Positions 31,287 to 39,609 of a stretch of DNA of 64,000 nt are shown here, piece by piece (within the stretch, counting starts at the first letter, position 1; every line of letters starts with the position of its first letter). Made by a program: the position numbers and the translations under genes. The stretch is from Streptomyces flavotricini (GTDB lineage Bacteria > Actinomycetota > Actinomycetes > Streptomycetales > Streptomycetaceae): contig NZ_JAINUL010000001.1 of NCBI RefSeq assembly GCF_020639365.1, positions 6,018,404 to 6,082,403 on the forward strand. Reading direction: 5' to 3'. Below the pieces are notes generated by a model. It made no database searches. It worked only from the letters and a program-made list of their open reading frames with translations, and was not told the origin of the DNA.

Positions 31287-32653
31287 TGCGCTGACTCCTT
31301 CGGAGGTACGGGGGCGACGAACGCCGGCAGCAGCCCGATCAGGATCGCCGCCGCCGGCCACAGGGGGAGGGACGGGGCGACCAGCGGGACGACGCCCGGC
31401 TGGAGGGCGGCCGGGTCGAGCGACCCGGCGCGGATCAAGGCGGCGGCGACCGCCGCACCCGACCCGGCGACCACCCACGCGCGCCACCCCCACCGGTCGG
31501 GCCGGTAGCGGGTCCGGATGCTGCGCCGCCCGCCGAGGCGCAGGCCGGCGAGTGCCAGGCCGAGCCCGATCGCGAGGACCGGCAGACCGTACGCGGCGCC
31601 CTCGGCGGCGAGCAGCCCGTACGTGCCGGCGCACATGCCGAGCAGCCCGCCCAGGGTCAGGACGTTGGTGGTGTGCCGGACGGCGGGCGGGACCTGCGCG
31701 GTACGGCCGTAGCCGCGCGCGTCCATCGAGGCGGCGACGGCGACGGAGCGCTCCAGCGCGCCCTCCAGGACGGGCAGGCCGATCTGGAGGATCGCCTTGA
31801 CGCCGCCGGTGGGGCGCCCGCGCAGGCGGCGGGCGGTGCGCAGTCGGGCGACGTCGGCGACCATGTTCGGCGCGAAGGTCATGGCGACGACGACGGCGAC
31901 CCCGGCCTCGTAGAGGGCGGCCGGGAGGGACTTCAGCAGCCGCGCCGGGTTGGCGAGGGCGTTGGCCGCGCCGACGCAGACGAGCAGGGCGGCCAGCTTG
32001 GCGCCGTCGTAGAAGGCGAAGACGAGCTGCTCGGCACTGACGCGCCCGCCGAGGCGGATCCCCTGGGCCGCCCAGGCGGGCAGCGGTACCTCGGGGAGGG
32101 TGAACAGGACGTGCGCGCCGGGGATCGGGGAGCCGAGCAGCACGGAGAAGAGGAGCCGGAGCCCGATGACGAAGAGGCCGAGCTTGAGGAACGCGCCGTA
32201 GGAACGGGCCCAGGGGGCGGCCGTCCGGCGGGCGGCCACGACGTAGCCGGCCACGCCGATGATCAGGCCGAGGAGCAGCGGATTGGTGGTGCGCGAGGCG
32301 GCGGTGGCGAGCCCGAGCGCCCAGAGCCACCACGCGCCCGCGTGCAGGGCGTTGCCCCGACGGGCCCGCGGAGCCGCCAGCCGGTGCACCCGGCCCGTCT
32401 TGTACGTCGGCCCCGACTCGGGACCACCCGCCCCGGCCGGCCCGGGCCCGGGCCGTGTCGGGCCTTCGTCCGCGGGCCGGCGGGGGCGGACCGTACCCGC
32501 GCGGCCCGCCGTGGCCCGCCGGAGGCCGCCGTATCCGCCGTACCCGCCGGCCCGGTTGGTCCTTCCGGCCCCGCGCGCACCGGCCACCGCCGCGTCCGTC
32601 GGCTCCGCCGGGCGGGGGGACTCGGGTGGGCCGGAGGTGGTGGGGGGTGTCAT
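31283..32653 (-). CDS. EcfT/CbiQ-family energy-coupling transmembrane protein
   Basis: A 456-residue protein starting in an ATGA overlap with the upstream gene. The first about 120 residues are disordered and Pro/Arg/Gly-rich. The remainder has five to seven TM helices and the CbiQ coupling-helix motifs AASMDARGYGR (A-R-G type) and ALERSVAVA, preceded by LKSLPAALYEAGVAVVVAMTFAPNMV. EcfT ties the S component to the ATPase. The long N-terminal extension is unusual for the family, and an internal start could be used, but no better ribosome-binding site is evident. Confidence 0.88.
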   Translation of the reverse strand: MTPPTTSGPPESPRPAEPTDAAVAGARGAGRTNRAGGYGGYGGLRRATAGRAGTVRPRRPADEGPTRPGPGPAGAGGPESGPTYKTGRVHRLAAPRARRGNALHAGAWWLWALGLATAASRTTNPLLLGLIIGVAGYVVAARRTAAPWARSYGAFLKLGLFVIGLRLLFSVLLGSPIPGAHVLFTLPEVPLPAWAAQGIRLGGRVSAEQLVFAFYDGAKLAALLVCVGAANALANPARLLKSLPAALYEAGVAVVVAMTFAPNMVADVARLRTARRLRGRPTGGVKAILQIGLPVLEGALERSVAVAASMDARGYGRTAQVPPAVRHTTNVLTLGGLLGMCAGTYGLLAAEGAAYGLPVLAIGLGLALAGLRLGGRRSIRTRYRPDRWGWRAWVVAGSGAAVAAALIRAGSLDPAALQPGVVPLVAPSLPLWPAAAILIGLLPAFVAPVPPKESAQ

Positions 32654-33333
32654 CGGCGGCGGCGGGACTGCCAGACCGCGGCCGCGGCCAGGGCGGCCAC
32701 CGCCGCCAGGCCGACCAGCAGGGAGGTCGACGGGCCGCCGTCCGAAGGCTCGGCCTGCGCCGACGGCTCCGGCGTCGCGCTGGCGCGCGGCTGTTCTTCC
32801 GCCCGCGGCTTTTCCTCCGCGTCGGCGATCGGTTCGCCGCAGCCCTGCTTCGGGTAGCCCGAGACCGCGCACAGCAGCGCGGCGCTGTTGTAGCGGAGCG
32901 GCTTGGCGGCCTGCGCCAGGGCCTCGGCCGCCGTGGCGTCCGGGGCGACCTGGGCGCAGGCCGTGCGCGGGGCGTCCTGCGGCGGGGCGTCACCCGCCGG
33001 GGCGTCCGCCGGGACGCCGAAGTCCACGATCACCGCGATCCGCTTGCGGCCCTCCACGGCCGCGGTGGCCCCGCAGACCGCCGCGAAATCGGCCGCGGCG
33101 CGCGGCTTCGCCGCCTCGGCCGCCGCGTCCCGGCTCACCGAGAAGCGGAAGCCCAGGGCCGAGCCGTCCGCCGGGCGGGCCGTCGAGGGGCCCTGCGTGG
33201 CGTACTGCCACTGGCCTCCCGGGCCCTCCCAGAACGACCAGTAGCGGTAGCCCGCCGCCAGGGCCGGGGAGGACGCCAGGAGGGTGAGGAGGATGCCGAA
33301 CGCGAGGACCAGCGGAGTCGGGCTGCGGCGCAT
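32650..33333 (-). CDS. SCO2322-like secreted, membrane-anchored protein of B12 uptake operon
   Basis: A 227-residue protein whose ATG overlaps the preceding TGA by one base. It has a signal peptide (about 1-27) and an extracellular domain beginning AGYRYWSFWEGPGGQWQYATQGP. Cys residues sit in ADFAAVCGATAAVEG, RTACAQV, ALLCAVSGYPKQGCG. An acidic Pro/Ala-rich stalk and a C-terminal TM helix with a basic tail (WQSRRRR) follow. The YRYWSFW start is what I remember of the SCO2322 family, which travels with ECF transporters in streptomycetes. Its position suggests an accessory substrate-capture or docking role at the cell surface; this is inference. Confidence 0.75.
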   Translation of the reverse strand: MRRSPTPLVLAFGILLTLLASSPALAAGYRYWSFWEGPGGQWQYATQGPSTARPADGSALGFRFSVSRDAAAEAAKPRAAADFAAVCGATAAVEGRKRIAVIVDFGVPADAPAGDAPPQDAPRTACAQVAPDATAAEALAQAAKPLRYNSAALLCAVSGYPKQGCGEPIADAEEKPRAEEQPRASATPEPSAQAEPSDGGPSTSLLVGLAAVAALAAAAVWQSRRRR

Positions 33334-34601
33334 CAGAGCTGGTTCTTCTTCCGGCGGCCGCTCAGCAGGACGCCGATGCCCATGCCGGCCGCCAGGCCCG
33401 CGCCCACGATCCACCAGACGTTCGAGTCGTCGCCCCCGTCCTTCGCGTCCGACGCGTTCGGCTTGGGCTCCGCCGTCGCGGAGGTCTGCGGGGCCGGGCC
33501 CGTCGCGTTCAGGGCCGTCACCAGGTCGGTGCCGCCGAACGACTTCGGGTCCGTGCCCGTCGCGTGCGCGGCCAGGACCAGGGTGGCGAGGGCCGCCGGG
33601 CTGTCCTTGGCCCACTCCGCCGAATTCGTCTTCAGCCACTCCAGCGCGCCCGCCGCCGACTGCTTGTGCCCGGCCGCGGCCAGGGCGATCACCGCGTCGG
33701 CGGTGTTGCCGGTGTCCGCGGTCGGCTGGTCCGCGCCCGGGGTGACGGCCGTGAGGTGGCCGTCCTTCTTCAGCGTCTCGGCCAGGTAGCCGGCCGCGCC
33801 CTGCGCCGCGCCCGCCGGGTCGGCCGCGCCCGCCGGGTCGGCGGCGCCCGCCGGGCAGGCCGGCGCGGCCGCGGGGGTGTCCGTGGACGAGGGGGAGACG
33901 ACAGAGCCCTGGCCCAGGCCGGCCAGGACGGCGGCGGCCGTGGCGTCGGCGTCGGCCGGGAGCTTGCCGTCCGGCGCCGGCTGGTACCCGAAGGCACCCC
34001 GGCCGGCGGCCGGCTCGGCGGCGCAGCCCAGCCGGAAGGCGAGCAGGCCCTCGTACGCGGACTTGCCGGCCTTCGACTTCACCTCGGCCGGCTTCTCGCC
34101 CGCCACCGCCAGCGCGCTGATGACGATGGACGTGGAGTTGCCCTCGCTCGGAGTGCCGGGGACGAAGGCCCAGCCGCCGTCCTCGTTCTGGACGGACTTC
34201 AGCCAGTCCACGGCCTTCTTCACGACAGCGTCCCGGCCGCCCGTGGCCTTCAGCGCCTGCACCGCCATCGCGGTGGCGTTCGTGTCGAACATCGTCTTGT
34301 CGTCGCAGGCCGTGGCCGCGTCCGCGCGGAAGGAGGCGAAGCCGCCGTTCGCGCACTGCTGCCCGGCGAGCCAGTCGACGGCCTCCTTGGCCGGCTTCAC
34401 GCCGACCGTGTTCTGCGCCAGCAGCGCGAAGGACTGCCGCCACACGCCGTCGTACGTCGGGTCCTTCTTGCCGTAGAGGCCGGAGGGGATCACCGGGGCC
34501 GGCGGCGTGGAGGGGGAGGGCGCGGCGAGGGCTGCGGGGGCGGCGCCCGCGCAGAGCACGGCGGAGGCGGCGAGCGCGGCGGCGCTGCGGCGGACGTTCA
34601 T
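33333..34601 (-). CDS. Surface-anchored prenyltransferase/squalene-oxidase-repeat (intrinsic-factor-like) protein
   Basis: The 422-residue protein (ATG 34601) has a signal peptide (about 1-27). A series of alpha-alpha hairpin repeats follows, such as AVDWLAGQQCANGGFASF, AVDWLKSVQNEDGGWAFVPG, STSIVISALAVAGEKP and ALEWLKTNSAEWA. A Thr/Pro-rich stalk, a TM helix and a basic KKNQL tail close it. The alpha/alpha-barrel repeats are those of prenyltransferases and squalene cyclases, but also of human intrinsic factor and transcobalamin. With a cobalamin riboswitch directly upstream and an ECF importer downstream, extracellular cobalamin binding is the best reading. Signal peptide and anchor make a terpenoid enzyme unlikely. 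Confidence 0.82.
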   Translation of the reverse strand: MNVRRSAAALAASAVLCAGAAPAALAAPSPSTPPAPVIPSGLYGKKDPTYDGVWRQSFALLAQNTVGVKPAKEAVDWLAGQQCANGGFASFRADAATACDDKTMFDTNATAMAVQALKATGGRDAVVKKAVDWLKSVQNEDGGWAFVPGTPSEGNSTSIVISALAVAGEKPAEVKSKAGKSAYEGLLAFRLGCAAEPAAGRGAFGYQPAPDGKLPADADATAAAVLAGLGQGSVVSPSSTDTPAAAPACPAGAADPAGAADPAGAAQGAAGYLAETLKKDGHLTAVTPGADQPTADTGNTADAVIALAAAGHKQSAAGALEWLKTNSAEWAKDSPAALATLVLAAHATGTDPKSFGGTDLVTALNATGPAPQTSATAEPKPNASDAKDGGDDSNVWWIVGAGLAAGMGIGVLLSGRRKKNQL

Positions 34602-34724
34602 GGGGGCGGATGCCTCTCGTGCTGGGGAGCAGGAGAGCAGGCCCGCACAGGGCACCGGGCTCCGGCTCCGTTTACCTCGACGGTGCCGGCCGCCGGGGAC
34701 TCCGGCGGCGCGAGCCGCGCACCT

Positions 34725-34850
34725 CGCGTACGGGGCATTCCGACTCCCCGCCCGGCAGGGGCCTGGGCGGGTCACGGTTGCGGGTCAGCGCCGGAATCGC
34801 ACCGGCTTCCCCCCGTACGGAAGGGTGGACGACGGGTTCACTGTACCGGC
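34725..34850 (-). promoter_or_regulatory. Cobalamin (AdoCbl) riboswitch candidate
   Basis: On the minus strand, positions 34813 to 34771 read GGGGGAAGCCGGTGCGATTC, then CGGCGCTGACCCGCAACCGT. This matches the cobalamin riboswitch core GGGAAnCCGGTGnnAnTCCGGnGCTGnCCCGCAACnGT. The GAGTCGGAATGCCCC block follows at 34746-34732, equivalent to GAGTCaGGAtACC. CGTACGGGG (34819-34811) pairs with CCCCGTACG (34735-34727) to close the core. The element lies about 125 bp upstream of the ATG at 34601, in the same orientation as the uptake operon. Repression by B12 is expected. Confidence 0.85.
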
Positions 34851-34911
34851 CCGTAGCAGTCCGGAAGGGTGGCGTCCGGCCGTAGCGCCCCTTACCGCGG
34901 GCCCGTCGCCG

Positions 34912-36075
34912 TCACAGTGCGCGGTACGTGACCGGGTCGCTGCCCGGGACCGCCTCCGCCCGGCCCTGCTTCACCAGCCGCCGCAGGTGGGCTTCCGCCT
35001 CCGAGACGGCGATGTTGCGGGAGCCGTACGGGATCTGCTCCCAGGGCCGGTTCCACTCCATGCGCTCCGCCAGCTCCCACGGGGTCAGCGGCTCGGCCAG
35101 CAGTTCCCGGAGGCCGGTCAGCCGCTCCTCGTGGTGGCGCAGCAGCTCGCGCACCCGGGCCGGGGCGTCGGTGAAGGCGTGCTGGTGGGCCGGGAGGACC
35201 TCGGCCGGGTCGAGGCGGCCGATGCGTTCGAGGGAGTCGAGGTAGTCGCCGAGGGGGTCGGTGACCAGCTCGGACGACGGGTCCTCGTAGAGGCCGATGT
35301 GCGGGGAGATACCGGGCAGCAGGTGGTCCCCGGAGAAGAGGCGGCCGTGGCCGGGGAGGTCCGCCGGATGCCGCTCCTCCAGGTGGAGGCAGACGTGGCC
35401 GGGGGTGTGCCCCGGGGTCCAGATGGCGCGCAGGCGGCGTCCGGCGAGGGGGAGCAGCTCGCCGGGGACGATCTCCCGGTCGGGGACCGCGGCCCGCAGG
35501 CCGGGCAGGCGCGGGCCCCTCCCGTGCCGAACGCCACGGGGGAGCGTGCCGGCGGCCCGCAGGGGGGCGATGTGCTCCGCGGGGGCTCCGGCGGCGGCCA
35601 GCTTCTCGCTCATGTAGTCCAACCAGGTGCCGGGCTCGGCGGAGCGGGTCCGTACGACGACCTCGGTGTCGGCGGCGTGCATGGCGATCCAGGCCCCGGA
35701 CGCCTCGCGGACCCGGCCGGACAGGCCGTGGTGGTCGGGGTGGTGGTGGGTGATGACCACGCCGTGGACGTCGGCGATCGCGGTGCCGAGCGCGTCCAGG
35801 CCGGCCACGAGGGTGTCCCAGGACTCCGGGTCGTCCCAGCCGGTGTCGATGAGGACCGGGCCGCGGTCGGTGTCGAGGACGTGGACGAGGGTGTGGCCCA
35901 GCGGGTTGTCGGGGATCGGGACCTTGATGCCGCGGACGCCGCCGCCGTGGTCGGTGACGTGGGGGGTGATCGGGGGCGCGGCGGGGGCGGCGGGGGGCGT
36001 GGCCCCGGGGCCGACGGGCGGTGCGGCCTGCGGAGTCGTGTCCTGGGCCGTGTCCTGAGGCGTGTCCTGAGACAT
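34912..36075 (-). CDS. MBL-fold metallo-hydrolase
   Basis: A 387-residue protein started at ATG 36075 behind GGGAG. The first about 40 residues are a disordered Gln/Thr/Ala/Pro-rich tail. The metallo-beta-lactamase core has VITHHHPDHHGLSG (the HxHxDH zinc motif), IWTPGHTPGHVCLH, LFSGDHLLPG and VLPAHQHAF. A winged-helix-like C-terminal domain (ELAERMEWNRPWEQ...EAHLRRLVKQGRAEAV) is the arrangement of the LACTB2-like branch. It is divergent from the KstR-controlled aldehyde dehydrogenase gene and may belong to the same acyl-CoA programme, but no operator directly precedes it. The substrate is unknown. Confidence 0.85.
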   Translation of the reverse strand: MSQDTPQDTAQDTTPQAAPPVGPGATPPAAPAAPPITPHVTDHGGGVRGIKVPIPDNPLGHTLVHVLDTDRGPVLIDTGWDDPESWDTLVAGLDALGTAIADVHGVVITHHHPDHHGLSGRVREASGAWIAMHAADTEVVVRTRSAEPGTWLDYMSEKLAAAGAPAEHIAPLRAAGTLPRGVRHGRGPRLPGLRAAVPDREIVPGELLPLAGRRLRAIWTPGHTPGHVCLHLEERHPADLPGHGRLFSGDHLLPGISPHIGLYEDPSSELVTDPLGDYLDSLERIGRLDPAEVLPAHQHAFTDAPARVRELLRHHEERLTGLRELLAEPLTPWELAERMEWNRPWEQIPYGSRNIAVSEAEAHLRRLVKQGRAEAVPGSDPVTYRAL

Positions 36076-36238
36076 GAGGGCTCCCTGTCTGCGCCCGGCC
36101 GCGTCTGTGCCGCCGGGCCCACTCTCACGAGAACGTGTTCCAGTAGTCGCCCAAGTCGACCATCTGTGGGCGGTTCTGACTAGTCGCAACCCACTGTTGG
36201 ATCTTCCGGGCCGTTCCGTCCTGGCCGTGGACTCCTCT

Positions 36239-36258
36239 AACTAGAACTGGTATCAGTT
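36239..36258 (+). promoter_or_regulatory. KstR-type operator upstream of aldehyde dehydrogenase
   Basis: A 20-bp imperfect palindrome with core TAGAACTGGTATCA (36242-36255), one base off the TnnAACnnGTTnnA motif, 34 bp upstream of the aldehyde dehydrogenase ATG. Confidence 0.65.
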
Positions 36259-36289
36259 CGGGAACGCCAAGCCGCAGGAGGCAGCAGCC

Positions 36290-37753
36290 ATGACCGAGCT
36301 CGTGGAACACGGACACCTGTTCATCGGCGGGGAGTGGACGGATCCGCTGGGCACCGACACGATCGAGATCGTCTCCCCCCACACCGAGCAGGTCATCGGC
36401 AGCGTCCCGCACGCCTCCCGCGCGGACGTGGACCGCGCCGTCGCGGTCGCGCGCAAGGCCTTCGACGAGGGGCCCTGGCCCCGGATGTCCCTGGAAGAGC
36501 GGATCGCCGTCGTCACCCGGATCAAGGACGCGATCGCCGTCCGGCACGAGGAGATCGCCCGGTCGATCAGCTCGCAGAACGGGTCCCCGTACTCCTGGAG
36601 CGTCCTCGCGCAGGCGCTCGGCCCGATGATGGTCTACGACGCCGCGATCCAGGTCGCGCGCGCCTACCCGTACGAGGAGCACCGCCAGGGGGCGCTCGGG
36701 CCGATCCTGGTGCGCCGGGAGCCGGTGGGCGTGGTGGCGGCCGTCATCCCGTGGAACGTGCCGCAGTTCGTGGCCGCCGCGAAGCTGGCGCCCGCGCTGC
36801 TGACGGGGTCGACGGTGATCCTGAAGCCGTCCCCCGAGTCGCCGCTGGACTCCTACATCCTCGCCGACATCGCCCGCGAGGCCGGGCTGCCGGAGGGGGT
36901 GCTGTCGATCCTGCCCGCCGACCGGGAGGTCAGCGAGTACCTGGTCGGCCACCCCGGTGTCGACAAGGTGGCCTTCACCGGCTCGGTCGCGGCCGGCCGG
37001 CGCGTGATGGAGGTCGCCGCCCGCAACCTGACGCGGGTCACGCTCGAACTCGGCGGCAAGTCCGCCGCCGTGATCCTGCCGGACGCCGACCTGGAGCCGG
37101 CCATCGCCGGCATCGTCCCGGCGGCCTGGATGAACAACGGGCAGGCCTGCGTGGCCCAGACCCGGGTGCTCGCGCCGCGCAGCCGGTACGAGGAGGTCGC
37201 GGAGGCGCTCGCGGCCGCGGCCGGGGCGCTGGTGGTCGGCGACCCGCTGGACCCGGCGACGCAGCTCGGGCCGCTGGTGGCCAGGCGCCAGCAGCAGCGG
37301 TCGCTGGACTACATCCGGATCGGGCAGGAGGAGGGCGCGAAGGTCCTGGCGGGCGGCGGCCGCCCGGCGGGGCTGGAGCGGGGCTGGTACGTGGAACCGA
37401 CGCTCTTCGGGGACGTGGACAACTCGATGCGGATCGCCCGCGAGGAGATCTTCGGGCCGGTCGTCTGTCTGATCCCGTACGCGGACGAGGCGGAGGCGGT
37501 ACGGGTCGCCAACGACTCGGAGTTCGGTCTGAGCGGCAGCGTCTGGACGGGGGACGTCGAGCACGGCATCGACTTCGCCCGGCAGGTGCGGACGGGCACC
37601 TTCAACGTGAACACCTTCAGCCTGGACATGCTGGGGCCGTTCGGCGGCTACAAGAACAGCGGTGTGGGGCGGGAGTTCGGGCCCGAGGGGCTGAGCGAGT
37701 ACCTGGAGCACAAGATGATCCACCTGCCGGCGGGCTACGCGGCGGGTGCCTGA
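36290..37753 (+). CDS. Aldehyde dehydrogenase (NAD(P)+), steroid-regulon type
   Basis: A 487-residue ALDH with the standard motifs: Rossmann SVTGS-equivalent KVAFTGSVAAG, general base Glu253 in LELGGKSAAV, and nucleophile Cys287 in NNGQACVAQTR. The C-terminal EEIFGPVVCLIPY and FGGYKNSGVGREFGPEG are also present. The start ATG 36290 has CAGGAGG 8-9 nt upstream. The 3' end overlaps the ferredoxin gene (TGATG), so the two are co-translated. In KstR regulons, ALDHs of this class oxidise aldehydes formed by P450/ADH steps on steroid side chains. The exact substrate is not shown. Confidence 0.93.
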   Translation: MTELVEHGHLFIGGEWTDPLGTDTIEIVSPHTEQVIGSVPHASRADVDRAVAVARKAFDEGPWPRMSLEERIAVVTRIKDAIAVRHEEIARSISSQNGSPYSWSVLAQALGPMMVYDAAIQVARAYPYEEHRQGALGPILVRREPVGVVAAVIPWNVPQFVAAAKLAPALLTGSTVILKPSPESPLDSYILADIAREAGLPEGVLSILPADREVSEYLVGHPGVDKVAFTGSVAAGRRVMEVAARNLTRVTLELGGKSAAVILPDADLEPAIAGIVPAAWMNNGQACVAQTRVLAPRSRYEEVAEALAAAAGALVVGDPLDPATQLGPLVARRQQQRSLDYIRIGQEEGAKVLAGGGRPAGLERGWYVEPTLFGDVDNSMRIAREEIFGPVVCLIPYADEAEAVRVANDSEFGLSGSVWTGDVEHGIDFARQVRTGTFNVNTFSLDMLGPFGGYKNSGVGREFGPEGLSEYLEHKMIHLPAGYAAGA

Positions 37754-37986
37754 TGGGCGACCGCTGGGTGGTGGAGGTCGACCGGGGGGTCTGCATCGGC
37801 TCGGGCATGTGCGTGAACCACGCGCCGGAGGGCTTCGCGCTGGACTCGGCGCGCCAGTCGCATCCGCGGGATCCGGAGACGGACGCGAACGAACCGGTCC
37901 TGACGGCGGCGGAGGGCTGCCCGGTGGAGGCCATCCTGATCACGCTGGCCGGGAGCGGGGAGGCGGTGTTCCCGCCGGAGGAGTAG
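37753..37986 (+). CDS. Ferredoxin (3Fe-4S/4Fe-4S single-cluster, P450-type)
   Basis: A 77-residue acidic protein starting within the stop codon of the aldehyde dehydrogenase. The cluster ligands are in RGVCIGSGMCVNHAPEGF (C-x5-C, third potential ligand replaced by His) and EGCPVEAILI. This spacing, lacking one canonical Cys, is typical of the 3Fe-4S ferredoxins that supply electrons to actinobacterial P450s. The CYP125-like P450 at 24461, under the same operator type, is the obvious partner, although physically separated. Confidence 0.9.
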   Translation: MGDRWVVEVDRGVCIGSGMCVNHAPEGFALDSARQSHPRDPETDANEPVLTAAEGCPVEAILITLAGSGEAVFPPEE

Positions 37987-38015
37987 GGGGGAGGAGGGAT
38001 GGGGCGGTTCGCGAC

Positions 38016-38069
38016 GGATCGCCGCGCGCTCCTCCCGGAACGGCGTCCGGCGGCCGTCCGGGGCTGCTC
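38016..38069 (+). repeat. Diverged copy of the 74-bp inverted-repeat arm
   Basis: GGATCGCCGCGCGCTCCTC and GGCGTCCGGCGGCCGTCCGGGGCTG align with 15337-15390 (about 80% identity by eye) in the same orientation. It shows that this repeat family is also dispersed. Confidence 0.6.
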
Positions 38070-38150
38070 GCACACCGTGTGGCGTCCGGTCGACCGGGGT
38101 GGGGCGGGGAGCAGCATGGAGAGGGGAGGTGTGAAGGGGGAGGCGTCACC

Positions 38151-38285
38151 ATGAACGGACCCGGCCGGCCGGCTCTCGCCGGAGTCCTCATCGTCTCCTC
38201 GGCCGGACTCTTCCCGGCGGCCCATGCCATGGCGGCCTCGCCCACCCTGGTCACCGCCACCTGCACGGCCAGGGCCGGCCCGTGA
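38151..38285 (+). CDS. Signal-peptide fragment of a probably frameshifted secreted protein
   Basis: ATG 38151, preceded by GGGGGAGG, opens a 44-codon frame that is almost entirely a signal peptide. It has a hydrophobic core, LAGVLIVSSAGLFPAAHAMA, then ASPTLVTATCTARAGP and a TGA. The next frame begins exactly in the overlap (GTGA) and lacks any signal peptide. Together they would make one ordinary secreted protein with a Cys-containing mature domain. A single-base indel near 38270-38285 is the simplest explanation. Confidence 0.5.
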   Translation: MNGPGRPALAGVLIVSSAGLFPAAHAMAASPTLVTATCTARAGP

Positions 38286-38653
38286 ACACCGTGACGCTCA
38301 CGGTCTCCGGGTTCCGTGGTGACATGCGGGTGACGGAGACGGGCAGCAACGCCTCGAAGATCATCCACAAGGGCACTCCGACGATCTCGATGCCGGCGCC
38401 GGGCAGCTACGTCGTCGAGTGGTCCAACGCACCGACCCCCGCGGAGAGCCGGCGCACCACGTGCGCCGGCGACAGCACGACGACGAACCAGGGGGAGGAC
38501 CAATACGGCACGGGCTTCCAGCAAGGACTCAAGGAAACCCTCGCGACCTGCCAGAAGAACGCGCCGAAGCAGCTCGCACCGGACCCGAACTGGCGGGCCG
38601 GCTACGACAAGGGCGCCGAGACCGCGCTCAACAGCAAGCGCTGCGCCGACTGA
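38282..38653 (+). CDS. Small beta-rich protein, probable mature part of a secreted protein
   Basis: A 123-residue protein starting at a GTG overlapping the stop of the signal-peptide frame. The N-terminal half is beta-strand-rich (NTVTLTVSGFRGDMRVTETG). The C-terminal half has three Cys (RRTTCAGDS, LATCQKNAPK, SKRCAD) expected in extracellular proteins, and YGTGFQQGLKET plus WRAGYDKGAETAL repeat-like helices. Without the upstream frame it would be cytoplasmic, which fits poorly. The family is unknown. Confidence 0.6.
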   Translation: MNTVTLTVSGFRGDMRVTETGSNASKIIHKGTPTISMPAPGSYVVEWSNAPTPAESRRTTCAGDSTTTNQGEDQYGTGFQQGLKETLATCQKNAPKQLAPDPNWRAGYDKGAETALNSKRCAD

Positions 38654-38714
38654 CGAACCCCGCCGCCTCCGGAGCCCGGCCCGGCCCGGCCCGCCGTCCC
38701 CGCCGACCCCCGTT

Positions 38715-39359
38715 TCAGGCCGAATCCGGGGACCCCGGCCCCGCCCCAGGCGCCGTCAGGGTGATCAGGCGGCACACCGTTTCGATGTCGATCTTGACCT
38801 GGGCGATCGAGGCGCGGCCCGAGAGCCAGGTGATCAGCGCCGAGTGCCAGGTGTGCTCGATCACCCGGACCGCCGAGAGCTGTTCCGCCGTCGGCGGGGC
38901 CTCCAGGCCCATCGCGTCCAGGATGATCGCCGTGGTCAGCCGGGACACCGTGTCCACCTCGGGGCTCACGCTGCGGTCCGCGAACGTCAGCGCGCGGACC
39001 ATCGCGTCGGCGAGGTGCGGTTCCCGCTGCAGCGCCCGGAAGGCGCGCATCAGGGTCTCCGCGACCCGGGCGGCCGGGTCCTCGCCCGCCGGGGGGCGTT
39101 TGCGCAGTGTCGTGTGCATGTGCTGCAGCTGGTCCTGCATGGTGGCGACGAGCAGGTGCACCTTCGAAGGGAAGTACCGGTACAGGGTGCCCAGCGCGAC
39201 CCCGGCCGCCTCGGCGACCTCCCGCATCTGGACGGCGTCGAAGCCGCCCCGGCTGGCCAGCTGCGCGCTGGCGTGCAGGATCCGGCGGCGGCGCGCCTCC
39301 TGGCGCTCCGTCAAGGGAGGGGACGCCGTCATCGCGACGGCTTTCGCATCCGCTGTCAT
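38715..39359 (-). CDS. kstR: TetR-family regulator, KstR-like repressor of steroid catabolism
   Basis: The 214-residue protein has an N-terminal HTH (about 22-68) reading GGFDAVQMREVAEAAGVALG, then TLYRYFPSKVHLLVATM. This is strikingly close to mycobacterial KstR as I recall it (AVQMRAVADRADVAVGTLYRYFPSKVHLLV). The ligand domain includes FADRSVSPEVDTVSRL and a C-terminal LITWLSGRASIAQVKIDIE block, also KstR-like. A KstR-type 14-mer (39543-39556) lies upstream, and five further sites precede catabolic genes in this window. KstR responds to 3-oxo-cholestenoyl-CoA-type ligands in mycobacteria. The ligand here is unproven. ATG 39359 was used; ATG 39332 is an alternative. Confidence 0.88.
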   Translation of the reverse strand: MTADAKAVAMTASPPLTERQEARRRRILHASAQLASRGGFDAVQMREVAEAAGVALGTLYRYFPSKVHLLVATMQDQLQHMHTTLRKRPPAGEDPAARVAETLMRAFRALQREPHLADAMVRALTFADRSVSPEVDTVSRLTTAIILDAMGLEAPPTAEQLSAVRVIEHTWHSALITWLSGRASIAQVKIDIETVCRLITLTAPGAGPGSPDSA

Positions 39360-39542
39360 CTGTCCCGTTCCATGGCGTTCCGTGTCGTTGCGGTGCTGAC
39401 TTCCTGGCTGTTCGCGTCGTGTGCCGACAGGTGATCGGCAGTCAGCATGTCAGGCGTCGAAGCCGTGGCGCGAATCACCTGCTCCGCCTCTTACGGTGTG
39501 GTTTCCGGCCGGTAGATTCAATGGTCTTCGACGGATCAAGTC

Positions 39543-39556
39543 TGAAACTTGTTCTA
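39543..39556 (-). promoter_or_regulatory. KstR-type operator, kstR autoregulatory site
   Basis: TGAAACTTGTTCTA (minus strand TAGAACAAGTTTCA) is a perfect TnnAACnnGTTnnA site. It lies in the 250-bp gap between the divergent kstR and glycosyltransferase genes. Confidence 0.75.
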
Positions 39557-39609
39557 CATTATGCGAGCGGTTACGCTCCGGCGAAAGTGCAGGGAGAAGG
39601 GGGCCGAGA

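Noticed and set aside
33333-34601. Squalene/terpene cyclase or prenyltransferase enzyme
   Set aside because: A signal peptide, a C-terminal membrane anchor, absence of DxDD/QW catalytic features and the cobalamin riboswitch point to an extracellular binding protein.
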